A stretch of DNA of 64,000 nucleotides, taken from NCBI RefSeq assembly GCF_000025985.1, contig NC_003228.3, positions 558,001 to 622,000 of the forward strand. Direction: 5' to 3'. The stretch is from Bacteroides fragilis NCTC 9343 (GTDB taxonomy: Bacteria > Bacteroidota > Bacteroidia > Bacteroidales > Bacteroidaceae). This document shows positions 17,099 through 26,836 of the stretch, piece by piece. The translations under genes were made by a program, and so were the position numbers. The notes beneath the pieces are model-generated. The model saw nothing but the letters and a program-made list of their open reading frames with translations. It ran no database searches and was not told where the DNA came from. Within the stretch, counting starts at the first letter, position 1; every line of letters begins with the position of its first letter.

Positions 17099-19267
17099 CT
17101 ACTGCTGTTCCAACTCAATGACAGCGCTACTGTAATCACCGGATAAACCAATAGGCAAGCCTTGATTCATCAGGAAATCGCCACTGAAAGATTGTCCGTT
17201 GGCTGACCCTGTTGCAGCACGGCTTCCCGGATAGATGTTCAATTCTTTCACGTTGTATTTCTTGTCGGGAATCAGACCTTTGAAACGCATCGGAGCACTA
17301 ACTTCACCGATATGTGATTTTAATTGGTAAGCATAGAATACGGCACGACTCTTGTCCGGCAATACATACATCATGGAGGTGCGGTTACCTTCGTAAGGAG
17401 ATAAAATACGGTACAGGTCGCCTGTAAACACTATGTTACGGATACTTTCGTAAGTCTTGATAGCCTCTTTGGCAAAGATTACTTCTTTTTCATTCATGGT
17501 GGACGGTTGTAAATCCATTCCCAAAGCTCCCTGCATAGCTACGTCAAAGCGGAATTTCAGTGGAGTAGTGCGCCCGGTCTGATGATTCGGACTGGCAGAA
17601 ACATGGCAACACATTGCTATCGAGGGAAAGAACTGTGAATTGCCCCATTGAATAAGGATACGTTGCAAGGCATCGGTATTATCGCTGGGCCAGTATTCCT
17701 CGAAGTAGCGCAGTGAACCGTAATCCAGACGGCCTCCTCCACCAGAACAAAGCATAAAGTGTACGTCGGGATGTGAATCGCGTACTTTCTTAAAAACATT
17801 CAGTAATCCCCGTCCGTATTCGATCCATATGTGTGACTGTTCGTCGGCAGGTAAATAAGTGGATCCCGGGTTGGTTACAGCACGGTTACAGTCCCATTTC
17901 ACAAAAGCTATCTGAGGGTTATCTTTCAGAATGTCGTGTACACTCTTATATACAAACTCTTGTACTTCGGGATTCGACAGGTCGAGTACCAGTTGCCGGC
18001 GAAAGAGAATATGTTCACGTTCCGGTTGCTGGATTACCCAGTCAGGATGTTTTTCGAATAGTTCACTTTGGGGGTTTACCATTTCGGGTTCCACCCAGAT
18101 ACCGAACTTGATATCATTATCCGTACATTGTTTTACCAGCCATCCCAGTCCGTTGGGAAGTTTTTCTTTGTTTACCACCCAGTCGCCAAGTCCTGCGTCA
18201 TCATTGTTGCGGGGATGTTTCTGTCCAAACCATCCGTCGTCCAGCAGGAAGAGTTCGAAGCCCATCCCTGCAGCATCTTCTATAATTGATTTCAGTTTGG
18301 GTTCGTTAAAGTTGAAGTAAGTGGCTTCCCAGTTGTTCATCAGGGTATAACGTGAATTTTCTCCGTGGCGTAAACCATATTTACGTGCCCAACGGTGGAA
18401 ATTACGACTGACCTGTCCGTTTCCTTTTGTACTGTATGTGTAGAGGAACGAAGGAGTTTGGAATACATCTCCTTTTTTAAGTTTGTAGTGTGATGCGTAC
18501 GGATTCATTCCGGCAAGTACACGGAGTTCCTGATTGTTGTTTTTTTCAAACTCCAACTTGAAGTTGGCAGGCCATGCCAGAGCCATCCCTATCACTTCTC
18601 CATTGTCTTCAGTCATCCGTCCGTTCAGGGATAGCAGACACATGGGATGAGCAAAGAATGTGGCACGGGTTCCTAATTTGGAATCTATCACTTTGATGCC
18701 TTCTGTCAGTTCTACTTCACTCATGTTGCATTCTCCGGCCCAGTCACCGGCAAAGTGAGTGAGTCGGTAGGAGGAAGACTTAAAGGAGAGCTGTGCGGAA
18801 GCAAACTGGTAAAGTGTTACCGGTTTCTTTTCAGTATGCTGATATATAGTCCATTGTTCTATAAGGTCGCTCTCTTCGTATGCCTTATAGAAAAGTTTCA
18901 CTTGAAAAGGATATAGCGGGTCTTTCAGTGAAATCGTAGTCAGTGTTATGCCGGGTTCCGGAGACTCTTGTTTCACGTTTTCAAAGTTCAGTAGTGTAGA
19001 GGTATTACCGTCTGCATGTACTGCATGAAGGGCCACTTCGTTTTGTTCTCCCATTCCATAAGTCGAATATGCCGGAAAGTTATTGCCCTGTTTCTGTAAT
19101 ACATCGGTGTCTGCCAGGCGTGGGCCATAATAAACTTGTCTTAGTGACTGATTGGCAACCCTGAAAACAAGTGCTGTGTTGCGTGTCGTAATCTGAATCA
19201 GTTCTTGCGCTGGCAGTGAACAAAAACTCAGGACAAGGCCGATTAATATAAATGTTCTTTTTAGCAT
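17099..19267 (-). CDS. Alpha-galactosidase, GH36
   Basis: A 722-residue protein with signal peptide MLKRTFILIGLVLSFCSLPA, so periplasmic or surface. An N-terminal beta-sandwich (about 25-285) precedes the (beta/alpha)8 barrel. Barrel landmarks are LLDDGWFG near 341, GIWVEPEMVNP near 390, the nucleophile Asp459 in FVKWDCNR, and WPSDNTD near 526-532 bearing the acid/base Asp, all typical of GH36. It would cleave terminal alpha-galactose from glycans such as raffinose-type sugars or galactomannan. It is the last gene of the sigma-controlled SusCD locus, 113 bases after the GH31 gene. Confidence 0.92.
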   Translation of the reverse strand: MLKRTFILIGLVLSFCSLPAQELIQITTRNTALVFRVANQSLRQVYYGPRLADTDVLQKQGNNFPAYSTYGMGEQNEVALHAVHADGNTSTLLNFENVKQESPEPGITLTTISLKDPLYPFQVKLFYKAYEESDLIEQWTIYQHTEKKPVTLYQFASAQLSFKSSSYRLTHFAGDWAGECNMSEVELTEGIKVIDSKLGTRATFFAHPMCLLSLNGRMTEDNGEVIGMALAWPANFKLEFEKNNNQELRVLAGMNPYASHYKLKKGDVFQTPSFLYTYSTKGNGQVSRNFHRWARKYGLRHGENSRYTLMNNWEATYFNFNEPKLKSIIEDAAGMGFELFLLDDGWFGQKHPRNNDDAGLGDWVVNKEKLPNGLGWLVKQCTDNDIKFGIWVEPEMVNPQSELFEKHPDWVIQQPEREHILFRRQLVLDLSNPEVQEFVYKSVHDILKDNPQIAFVKWDCNRAVTNPGSTYLPADEQSHIWIEYGRGLLNVFKKVRDSHPDVHFMLCSGGGGRLDYGSLRYFEEYWPSDNTDALQRILIQWGNSQFFPSIAMCCHVSASPNHQTGRTTPLKFRFDVAMQGALGMDLQPSTMNEKEVIFAKEAIKTYESIRNIVFTGDLYRILSPYEGNRTSMMYVLPDKSRAVFYAYQLKSHIGEVSAPMRFKGLIPDKKYNVKELNIYPGSRAATGSANGQSFSGDFLMNQGLPIGLSGDYSSAVIELEQQ

Positions 19268-19380
19268 TGTACTTTATTTGAGGGCCTTATCCCGCTACTT
19301 TCCCAATTGGCGGGTAGGAATTGCTATTGGTTTTTCCAATCTGCTTTGTGGGGGGAGGAGAGTGGGAAAAGGCCGTATTA

Positions 19381-21618
19381 TTATTGTATTTTGATTACAA
19401 CCGGTTTATGGATATCCATTACCTTAATAGGTACGATAACTCCGTTTAATTCTTGATTGGGAGTTGTTCGAGCCTTTTTGCCGTTTACCGACACACGGGC
19501 CTGTACCGGAATCCCCGGCAGTTCGATCCGGTAGGCACGTTTTCGGGGCTGTCCTTCATAAGTCCCTTCTACCGGAGATACAGTGATGATCGTCTGTCCC
19601 CCTGATTTCTGATAGTTGAGGCGTGTGGTGGCATACTTCCCTTGCAGGTAGTCTTGGGTCAGTCCGTCGTCTTCGTACAGGATATAAGTATTGTTTGCTC
19701 CTTCTTTGCCCGGATAACAACGTACGATCAATTCTGTGAGCGGGGTGGAACACATTCGTTCCGTATAAGGCTGCATCGGCAGAGGACAACCTCCCTTGAT
19801 GAACAATGGAAATTGTTCCAGCGGGCTTTTCGTTTTGATCACTTGTCCGCCTTCTTGTCTTTCTCCGGTGAAGAAATTATACCAGTCGGTTCCACCGGGC
19901 AGCCAGACCTCTTGTGTGGCTATCTTTTTTTCTCCTTCTCCCTTGGCGGTGATGGGAGCACCCAACAAGAGGTCACCGAAGAGAAATTGTCCCGGATACT
20001 GATAGGCTTTTTCTTCGTCCGGATATTCAATGTACATTCCCCGGTTAAGTGGCAACATATCTGTATGGCATTGGCGGACGGAAGAGTAGATGTAGGGCAT
20101 CAGTTGAGAGCGTAGGTGGTAAATCCGGTGCATTGCCTTTTCTGCTTCTACGCCCCAGAGCCAGGGACGGCGGTCGAGTTTTTCGTCGTACACCGAGTGG
20201 ATGCGGAGTGAAGAATTCAGCAATCCGAACTGTGTCCAGCGAGTGTAAAGTTCCGGGTCGGTTCCGTCGTAGAATCCGCCAAGGTCATGTGCCCAGAAGA
20301 AACAACCTGCATTGCCGCTGGTGGTAGTCAGGTCGACCTCAAAGCGGAGTAAGTTCCAGTTGCCCACAGCATCACCGGAGAATTGAATCGGGTGACGATG
20401 GTCGCCCCATCCGGCCCAACGGCTGAAACCTGCACCGCGAAGGTGGTTACCGGACGAATAATTATAATAGATGTGATTCATCCAGGGAAGATGTTTCATA
20501 TTTGTTCCCCGTACCAGAGGATATAGATAATCTTGTTGCCAGTCGAGCCACCAGAAGGCTACTCCCATGGAATCACTTTCCTGATGAGCATGTTTCATGA
20601 AAGCATTCATATAGTCACGGTTACCTGCGTCAAACAGGGGTACACCTGTTTGCTGGGTATCGACTCCCAAATCTCGTACAAAAGCTTGATAACTATCTTC
20701 GTGCGGACGGATGCCGTCATGTGGATGTTCGTTCAGTACTACGTAGATATGATCGTCTTTGAAGTCTTTTATCAGTTTCTCCGGTTCGGGAATCAGTTTA
20801 CGGTTCCAGCTATAGCCTGTCCAACCCCGTGTGCCGGCATGTCCGGTTCCGACTTTGGCATTTTGTGTATGCCATCCCATATCGAACACCATGATATCGA
20901 GGGGAAAGTCGTGTTCACGATATTCCCGTACCAACTGGCGATAATCTTCGTCTGTGTAGTTCCACCAGCGGCAATACCAAGATCCGTGTACATATTTGCG
21001 GGTCATCGGTGATGGTCCGCTGACTGTCTGAAGTGATTTCAAGGCTGCCTTGTAGTCATTACCGTAAACAAACAAATACAGATCCTGAACATGGTTACGG
21101 TCACGTGTCGCCACCCATCCGTTTTTTAGGACTTCCTTACCGGTATCGTTAATAAGATACCAGCCGTCCCGGCTCAATAACCCTTCCTGGCGGTCGATGG
21201 GACCTTCTACGTCATCAAGCGTTGTCACTGCTCCCAATAGATTCCGGCTTTGGCGGCTGGCTATGTACCAACGTTTTTCTTTAGGGGAGTCTCCGTTTCG
21301 GAAATAGACAAACAAGTTGGTTTGTCCGAAGGGAAATCCGTCATTGTAATACTCGACACGCATGGCGGGAGTGGTCATGATGTAACGGTTGCCTTCTTTA
21401 CGCTCTACTTTTACTTCGGTACATCTGGGGGTACGGTCTACAGCGAAGAGGGTAGAGTCGTTCAGGAACTTTCCCTGCTGTGCGTATTCCATACGTACCA
21501 GATGGTCGGTGATAAAGGTAAAACGGCTATTGCCTATGACTACTGGGTTTGAACTGGAGGATGGCAGGCAAAAGAGTAGCCCGGCTATCCAAAGGATGGT
21601 TCGTTGGATGTTTCTCAT
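19381..21618 (-). CDS. GH31 family alpha-glycosidase
   Basis: A 745-residue protein. I start it at ATG 21618 (MRNIQRTILWIAGLLFCLPSSSS, a signal peptide); the frame stays open 28 codons further up but without signal-peptide character. GH31 landmarks are DIMVFDMGWH, the nucleophile region GVAFWWLDWQQD, FSRWAGWGDHRHPIQFSGD, and GCFFWAHDLGGFYDG with the acid/base region. A C-terminal beta domain ends KPVVIKIQ. The exact sugar is not readable from the sequence; the GH36 partner suggests that an alpha-galactose- and alpha-glucose-containing glycan is degraded jointly. Confidence 0.88.
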   Translation of the reverse strand: MRNIQRTILWIAGLLFCLPSSSSNPVVIGNSRFTFITDHLVRMEYAQQGKFLNDSTLFAVDRTPRCTEVKVERKEGNRYIMTTPAMRVEYYNDGFPFGQTNLFVYFRNGDSPKEKRWYIASRQSRNLLGAVTTLDDVEGPIDRQEGLLSRDGWYLINDTGKEVLKNGWVATRDRNHVQDLYLFVYGNDYKAALKSLQTVSGPSPMTRKYVHGSWYCRWWNYTDEDYRQLVREYREHDFPLDIMVFDMGWHTQNAKVGTGHAGTRGWTGYSWNRKLIPEPEKLIKDFKDDHIYVVLNEHPHDGIRPHEDSYQAFVRDLGVDTQQTGVPLFDAGNRDYMNAFMKHAHQESDSMGVAFWWLDWQQDYLYPLVRGTNMKHLPWMNHIYYNYSSGNHLRGAGFSRWAGWGDHRHPIQFSGDAVGNWNLLRFEVDLTTTSGNAGCFFWAHDLGGFYDGTDPELYTRWTQFGLLNSSLRIHSVYDEKLDRRPWLWGVEAEKAMHRIYHLRSQLMPYIYSSVRQCHTDMLPLNRGMYIEYPDEEKAYQYPGQFLFGDLLLGAPITAKGEGEKKIATQEVWLPGGTDWYNFFTGERQEGGQVIKTKSPLEQFPLFIKGGCPLPMQPYTERMCSTPLTELIVRCYPGKEGANNTYILYEDDGLTQDYLQGKYATTRLNYQKSGGQTIITVSPVEGTYEGQPRKRAYRIELPGIPVQARVSVNGKKARTTPNQELNGVIVPIKVMDIHKPVVIKIQ

Positions 21619-21725
21619 GTCGTTTTTATTTTTGTTAAATGAACTGTTCAGGTTATCTCTATATCTTCTTTTTATCCGGTAGACCCTCGTATACTCGGAC
21701 AAGGGTTCACCGGATGTTTCTCCCT

Positions 21726-23441
21726 TTATGGATTCTGTTCCAAGACTCCCGGATATGAATCGATCTCACGTTGAGGGATGAATTCGATTGCTGCCGGATC
21801 GTCAGCTGAAATGGTCAGGCGGACCGAAGTTGCGGCTCCACGGTCGTGAGTGCCCGGATAGGTACGGTTCATGGTCAGTCCGTTGCGGAAGATGTCGAAG
21901 CGGCGATGTCCTTCGAAAGCCAACTCCTTGCGGCGTTCCTCCAATACATATTCCAACATGGTTTTACCGGGTTTCATGTCACCGGCCGAAAGTGCGGGTA
22001 TGTGTGCCCGGGTACGGATTACGTTGAGGTCTGCCAAAGCATCACCCAATGCCGGTTCTTTGGCATAGGCTTCCGCACGGTTCAGGTACATTTCGCCCAG
22101 ACGGAGAACAGTTGGTGACCACAGCTGGGGTTGGTTTTCTTGTTTGGAGCATTTGTATACGTAGTACTTCGGATAGTCATTGCGTTTTGCCATCAGATTT
22201 TGGATGGTCACGTAATGTTTTTCGTATGTGCCCGGGGTGGGATTGTCTTTACCCGATTTCAGTCTCGATTCTACGTAATAGCCTCCGGCATCCTGCTTCA
22301 TGGTCAGTGTGTCTTTGTATTCATACTTCGACAAATAGGCATCTTTGATCCGGTAGTTTCCGTTTTCTTCTATGATTTCGTTCCAGCGGTAATACTTTCT
22401 GGGGACTCCATCTTCTTCGGAGGATTCGATATAGATAAATTCTTTACGATATTCACCTGTCTCGTCATCTTTCAGGTATTGCGGAACGATATATCGTGAG
22501 CGCAAGTCCTCCGGATATTCCGCATACGCATCCCGGAGTGGTTCGGAAGCATACAACTCTCCCCAGCCTACCCCATCGATATTGGCATAAAAGCCTCCGA
22601 TAGAGTTCCAACCGTAGTCGTCTTTATCTTTAGTACAACGGATGGCAAAGATGATTTCCGGATTATCTTCCGGTACCAAAACATTGGCTGTAGCATAAGC
22701 TTCTCCTTCCAGTAAAGTACGTCCTGAACTTTCGATTACTTCGGTAGCGTATTCGGCAGCCAGCTTATTGTTACCCATGTACAGATAGACGCGTGACAAC
22801 AGAGCCTTGGCTGCACTGGGACCGGCGTAGATGTTCGACTCCGAATTCAGCAGTGTTTCTGCTTTCTTCAGGTCTTTCAGGATTTGCTCGTAAGATTCCT
22901 TTACGGTGGAGCGCATTGGATAGTCGTTTATGTCTGCCGTCAGTTTCAGGGGAATCCCGAGGTTGGTTTCCGGTGACTGATTGTAAGGACGACCGAAGAC
23001 ATTGACCAGTACAAATTCCAGCCATCCTCTGAGGAAGTAGTTTTCACCAATCAGCTGGTCCATCTCTTTGCTCTCTCCTTCCTGTGCTTTCTCAAGTATT
23101 TTGTTGGAGTTGATGATGGAGCGGTAGGCCCATCCCCACATGTTCGACATATGGTAGTTGTCCGTGATGCGCTGGTAGTTGTAGATATACATTAATGCAT
23201 CCGACGACACTCCGCTCAACGAAACGTTATCACTGGCCAACTCGCCTGCATAGTGCCACCCCTGGTGGAAGGCTGTCTGTTTAAATACGGCATAGTTACC
23301 ACGGGTGGCAGACAGCAGAGATTCATAACTGCCATCCAGCTCGTCCTCTGTCAGTTGGTTGTAGGGGAGTTCCTCTATGGAGCAAGCCGAAAGTCCGATC
23401 AGAGAAACGAAAAAGCAAGATACGATATGTTTGATTTTCAT
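21726..23441 (-). CDS. SusD/RagB-family glycan-binding outer membrane lipoprotein
   Basis: A 571-residue protein starting at ATG 23441 (MKIKHIVSCFFVSLIGLSAC). The lipobox LSAC places a lipidated Cys near residue 20. The SusD fold is supported by TPR-like helices (YFLRGWLEFVLVNVFGRPYNQ, AAKALLSRVYLYMG) and the C-terminal VLRLGEMYLNRAEAYAK and VLEERRKELAFEGHRRFDIFR blocks. It forms the lid of the SusC barrel and captures the glycan at the cell surface. It lies 16 bases after susC in the same transcript. Confidence 0.93.
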   Translation of the reverse strand: MKIKHIVSCFFVSLIGLSACSIEELPYNQLTEDELDGSYESLLSATRGNYAVFKQTAFHQGWHYAGELASDNVSLSGVSSDALMYIYNYQRITDNYHMSNMWGWAYRSIINSNKILEKAQEGESKEMDQLIGENYFLRGWLEFVLVNVFGRPYNQSPETNLGIPLKLTADINDYPMRSTVKESYEQILKDLKKAETLLNSESNIYAGPSAAKALLSRVYLYMGNNKLAAEYATEVIESSGRTLLEGEAYATANVLVPEDNPEIIFAIRCTKDKDDYGWNSIGGFYANIDGVGWGELYASEPLRDAYAEYPEDLRSRYIVPQYLKDDETGEYRKEFIYIESSEEDGVPRKYYRWNEIIEENGNYRIKDAYLSKYEYKDTLTMKQDAGGYYVESRLKSGKDNPTPGTYEKHYVTIQNLMAKRNDYPKYYVYKCSKQENQPQLWSPTVLRLGEMYLNRAEAYAKEPALGDALADLNVIRTRAHIPALSAGDMKPGKTMLEYVLEERRKELAFEGHRRFDIFRNGLTMNRTYPGTHDRGAATSVRLTISADDPAAIEFIPQREIDSYPGVLEQNP

Positions 23442-23457
23442 AATATGACGTGATTTT

Positions 23458-26400
23458 TTAGAATGAAACATTAAGGCCGAACACGATTCTTCTGCTCAAC
23501 GGATAGATAGTACCTGCATAACCGTCGGTACTGCTGTCCGACAATTGGGGAGATACCCCCGAGAATGGGGTAAGCGTGAATAGATTATCAGCACTGCAAG
23601 AGACGTTGACCCGTTGCAAGCCCAGTTTCCCGCATAACTTCTCCGGTATGGAATACCCCAGTGATAAGTTGCGCAAGCTGAAGTAATTGCCTTTCTCCAA
23701 ATAGCGTGAAGACGATTTGTTAGAGTTTTTGTTACCTCCGTTAATGGCTTTCGGATGCGTGGCGATGTCTCCTTCTTTTTCCCAGCGTTTCCAGCCGCTT
23801 TTCAGTTTCATTGAATTGTAGTCGGCATAAGCACCGTCGGAATCGAGCAATTCGCGGGATTGGTTATAAAGCAGGTTCCCGTATACAAAGTCGAAGTTGG
23901 CAGTCAGTGTAAAACCTTTATAGCTAAACGAATTCATCCATCCACCGGTAAACTTCGGTGCGGCAGAACCACAATATACACGATCGGCTTTATTGTAAGA
24001 GTCGGTAGTTGTGCGTTTGCCATTCTCATCGGTGGTATACCACAATGGAGAACCGTTAGCAGGATCTACACCGGCCCATTCTCTCAGATACCATTCATCC
24101 ATATCCCGTCCTTCTTCCAAGCGTTTCAATCCCTTCAATTCCGGTTTCCCTCCATAAAGTTCGGTAACCCGGTTTCGGTTGAATCCAATGTTGAAGTCAC
24201 TGGTCCACTGGAATTTTGAGGTACGGATGACATCTGCATTAAGACTGATTTCGAGGCCCTTATTATTGATGGCACCTACATTTTTATATTGTCCGGTGTA
24301 GCCTGATATATTGGGTAGCGGGGCATAGTACAGTAAGTCCGAGGTGTTTTTATTGTACAGGTCGATGGTGACTCCGAAGCGATCGAAGAACCGTGCGTCG
24401 ATACCGATATTGGTGGTGTAACATTTCTCCCACGACAGGTCGGCATTCCCCATCTGTGAAGGGAAGTAAGCTACTTCGTCATTATACATCATTGAGGAAT
24501 AGAGCGGGTAGTGTCCGTAGTATGCTCCGGGAGTGTTACCCAGAGAACCATAACTGACTCTCACTTTTAGTTGGTTGACAGACTCACGAAGAGATTCGAA
24601 AAAAGTTTCGTTCTGGATATTCCAGCCGCCACTGACTGTGAAGAAGTGTCCCATACGATTGTTTTTACCGAAACAAGATGATTCGTCCATGCGATACGAT
24701 ACTTGTCCCATGTAGCGGTTATCATAGTCGTAGTTGGCATTGAACAGTGCCGATTGGGTGGCAATGGCGTCTTTGTATCCACCGATGGATTTAATACCGG
24801 TTGTTACGTCCAGAATCTCTCTGCCGGGCTGTATGCCTCGTCCTTCGGCGGAAGTCGATTCGTAAAAGTGGCGGGTATATTCGTAAGCTCCCAGTGCGTT
24901 GACTTTGTGTTTGCCGAATGATTTCTCAAAACGTATCATTTGGTTGGTGAATTGCTTGGTCAGTAGTGAATTAGAGTTGGATAACGACCCTTTGTCCGAT
25001 TGCCCCGAACGCGAACGCTTGTCCGTGTAGCTTTCGGAGCGGTTACTGATATAGCGAATATAGTTGTTTGACTCGAAACGCAACCAATCCGTAATCTGAT
25101 AATTGAAATTAATGGTTCCGTCAACCGTCAGTTTTTTCGAACGGCTCCAGTTCCATTGCAGGTCATACATGTCGTTGATTCCGTCACGTCCTCTCCAGTC
25201 TTGTTCTTGTCCCGAGCGGATAGAACCGTCTTCATTGTAAGGGAAATCCCAAGGGAGGTAGAGATAAGTGTTGTACACGCTGCGTTGCTGACTGTCTGTG
25301 CGCGAGAGCGAACCTGAAATCTTGGTTGACATGGTGAAGCGGTCTGTAAACTTCACATCATTGTTGGAACGGAAAGTGAAGCGGTCCAATGTAAAGTCCT
25401 TAATGGCTCCCTCTTCGCGGTAGTAGTCTGCCATAACAAAGGAACGCATACGACCGCTGCTTCCGGTATAGGTAATGTTTGCGTTGGTATATAATCCTGG
25501 TTTGGAAGCTTCTTTAAACCAGTCTGTGTTGTGTTTCAGAAGTTCTTCTGTGAACCACGACTGATTATTCCAGGATTTCTGATAGTCATAAAGTTCTTGT
25601 GAATTCATCATCTCAAGGCGCCCGGTCGATAGTAAGGATACACCGGCATTGACCGATACACTATATTTGTTGGCATCATATTCACCTCTTTTGGTGGTTA
25701 CTACAATAACACCGTTGGCGGCACGCGAACCGTACAATGCGGTAGCCGAACCATCTTTCAGCACACTGATATTGTCTATCTCGTTCGGGTTCAGTCCCGG
25801 ATCCTCACCTACAATCACACCGTCGACTACCCAAAGTGGAGAGACAGACGAGTTCAGTGTGCCTTTACCACGAATACGGATTTTGCTGGCTTGGCCCGGT
25901 TCGCCGGATGAACCTGAGACATATACGCCGGATACTTTTCCTTGGAGCATACTTCCTACTTCCAGTGTGTTTACGTCTTTCAATTTATCGGCTTTCACTA
26001 CGGCTACCGATCCGGTTACGGCCGACTTCGTCTGTACGGTGTAACCTACTACGACAACTTCTTCCAGTGTTTTAGTGTCTTCCAGTAATTTGATATTGAG
26101 CGTTTTTTGTGAATCGATTTTGATAGTTTGTGTCAGGTATCCGATGAAAGAAACAATCAGTTCCTCACCGGCAGCTGCTTCGATGGAAAATTCTCCGTCG
26201 ATATTAGTACTCACACCTGTACCTGTGCCCTTTATCATGATGTTGGCTCCGATGATAGTTTCTCCTTTGATGTCTTTCACCACTCCTGTAATATGACGTT
26301 TTTGCTGTGCAGCGTCTGTTTGAGTTGTTTTTGCCATCAGCATGATGTTGTGTCCTTCCATGGCATAACCTACATTGGTGCTACGGAATAGAGAAGAAAG

Positions 26401-26685
26401 TACATCAGCTACCCGTTGCTGACTTACATTGACGGTTTTGCGTTGATTTACATCTACCTCCTTCTCGGAATATACGAACAGGTAATCTGTCTGGCGTTCG
26501 ATTTCGCCCAGGATTTCCCGTATCGGTTTATTGTTTTTCGAGATAGATACCTTTGTTTCCTGAGAGTTCGCATTGCCGGCGAATACTCCCGAGATGAAAA
26601 CGAAAAGGAATAAAACTATCATTTTCATAGTATGTGAAATTGATTTATTTACGATTTTACTTGTTTTTATCAGAGTGTTTTTCAT
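23458..26685 (-). CDS. SusC/RagA-family TonB-dependent receptor with STN domain
   Basis: A 1075-residue protein. I take ATG 26685 (MKNTLIKTSK) over an upstream GTG at 26697. Order: signal peptide; STN domain (about 45-105, KVSISKNNKPIREILGEIERQ), which signals to FecR; carboxypeptidase-like beta-sandwich (about 133-205, ITGVVKDIKGETIIGANIMIKGTG); TonB box region EEVVVVGYTVQTK; plug with NIDN-like ISVLKDGSATALYGSRAANG; and a 22-strand barrel ending in IVFGLNVSF. It imports glycan fragments with TonB energy. The STN domain and the upstream FecR and ECF sigma genes define a trans-envelope signalling locus in which the receptor reports its own substrate. Confidence 0.94.
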   Translation of the reverse strand: MKNTLIKTSKIVNKSISHTMKMIVLFLFVFISGVFAGNANSQETKVSISKNNKPIREILGEIERQTDYLFVYSEKEVDVNQRKTVNVSQQRVADVLSSLFRSTNVGYAMEGHNIMLMAKTTQTDAAQQKRHITGVVKDIKGETIIGANIMIKGTGTGVSTNIDGEFSIEAAAGEELIVSFIGYLTQTIKIDSQKTLNIKLLEDTKTLEEVVVVGYTVQTKSAVTGSVAVVKADKLKDVNTLEVGSMLQGKVSGVYVSGSSGEPGQASKIRIRGKGTLNSSVSPLWVVDGVIVGEDPGLNPNEIDNISVLKDGSATALYGSRAANGVIVVTTKRGEYDANKYSVSVNAGVSLLSTGRLEMMNSQELYDYQKSWNNQSWFTEELLKHNTDWFKEASKPGLYTNANITYTGSSGRMRSFVMADYYREEGAIKDFTLDRFTFRSNNDVKFTDRFTMSTKISGSLSRTDSQQRSVYNTYLYLPWDFPYNEDGSIRSGQEQDWRGRDGINDMYDLQWNWSRSKKLTVDGTINFNYQITDWLRFESNNYIRYISNRSESYTDKRSRSGQSDKGSLSNSNSLLTKQFTNQMIRFEKSFGKHKVNALGAYEYTRHFYESTSAEGRGIQPGREILDVTTGIKSIGGYKDAIATQSALFNANYDYDNRYMGQVSYRMDESSCFGKNNRMGHFFTVSGGWNIQNETFFESLRESVNQLKVRVSYGSLGNTPGAYYGHYPLYSSMMYNDEVAYFPSQMGNADLSWEKCYTTNIGIDARFFDRFGVTIDLYNKNTSDLLYYAPLPNISGYTGQYKNVGAINNKGLEISLNADVIRTSKFQWTSDFNIGFNRNRVTELYGGKPELKGLKRLEEGRDMDEWYLREWAGVDPANGSPLWYTTDENGKRTTTDSYNKADRVYCGSAAPKFTGGWMNSFSYKGFTLTANFDFVYGNLLYNQSRELLDSDGAYADYNSMKLKSGWKRWEKEGDIATHPKAINGGNKNSNKSSSRYLEKGNYFSLRNLSLGYSIPEKLCGKLGLQRVNVSCSADNLFTLTPFSGVSPQLSDSSTDGYAGTIYPLSRRIVFGLNVSF

Positions 26686-26749
26686 ACATTTGTACACTGT
26701 GTTAATTAATACTCACTAAGTTTTCGCAGACTGGGGTGTTGTTAACCCG

Positions 26750-26779
26750 GAGCCGGAAGTGTGCCACCACTTTCGGCTC
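26750..26779. other. Hairpin in the fecR-susC gap
   Basis: A 12-bp stem (26750-26761 with 26768-26779, one G-T pair) with a 6-base loop lies 65 bases before the susC start. A T run follows it only on the plus strand, so on the fecR-susC transcript it is more likely an mRNA structure or processing site than a terminator. Confidence 0.45.
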
Positions 26780-26836
26780 TTTTTGTTCTTATGTTTTCAT
26801 TGGTTCCTGTTTTTAGTTTAAAGTTAATACTTGTTT

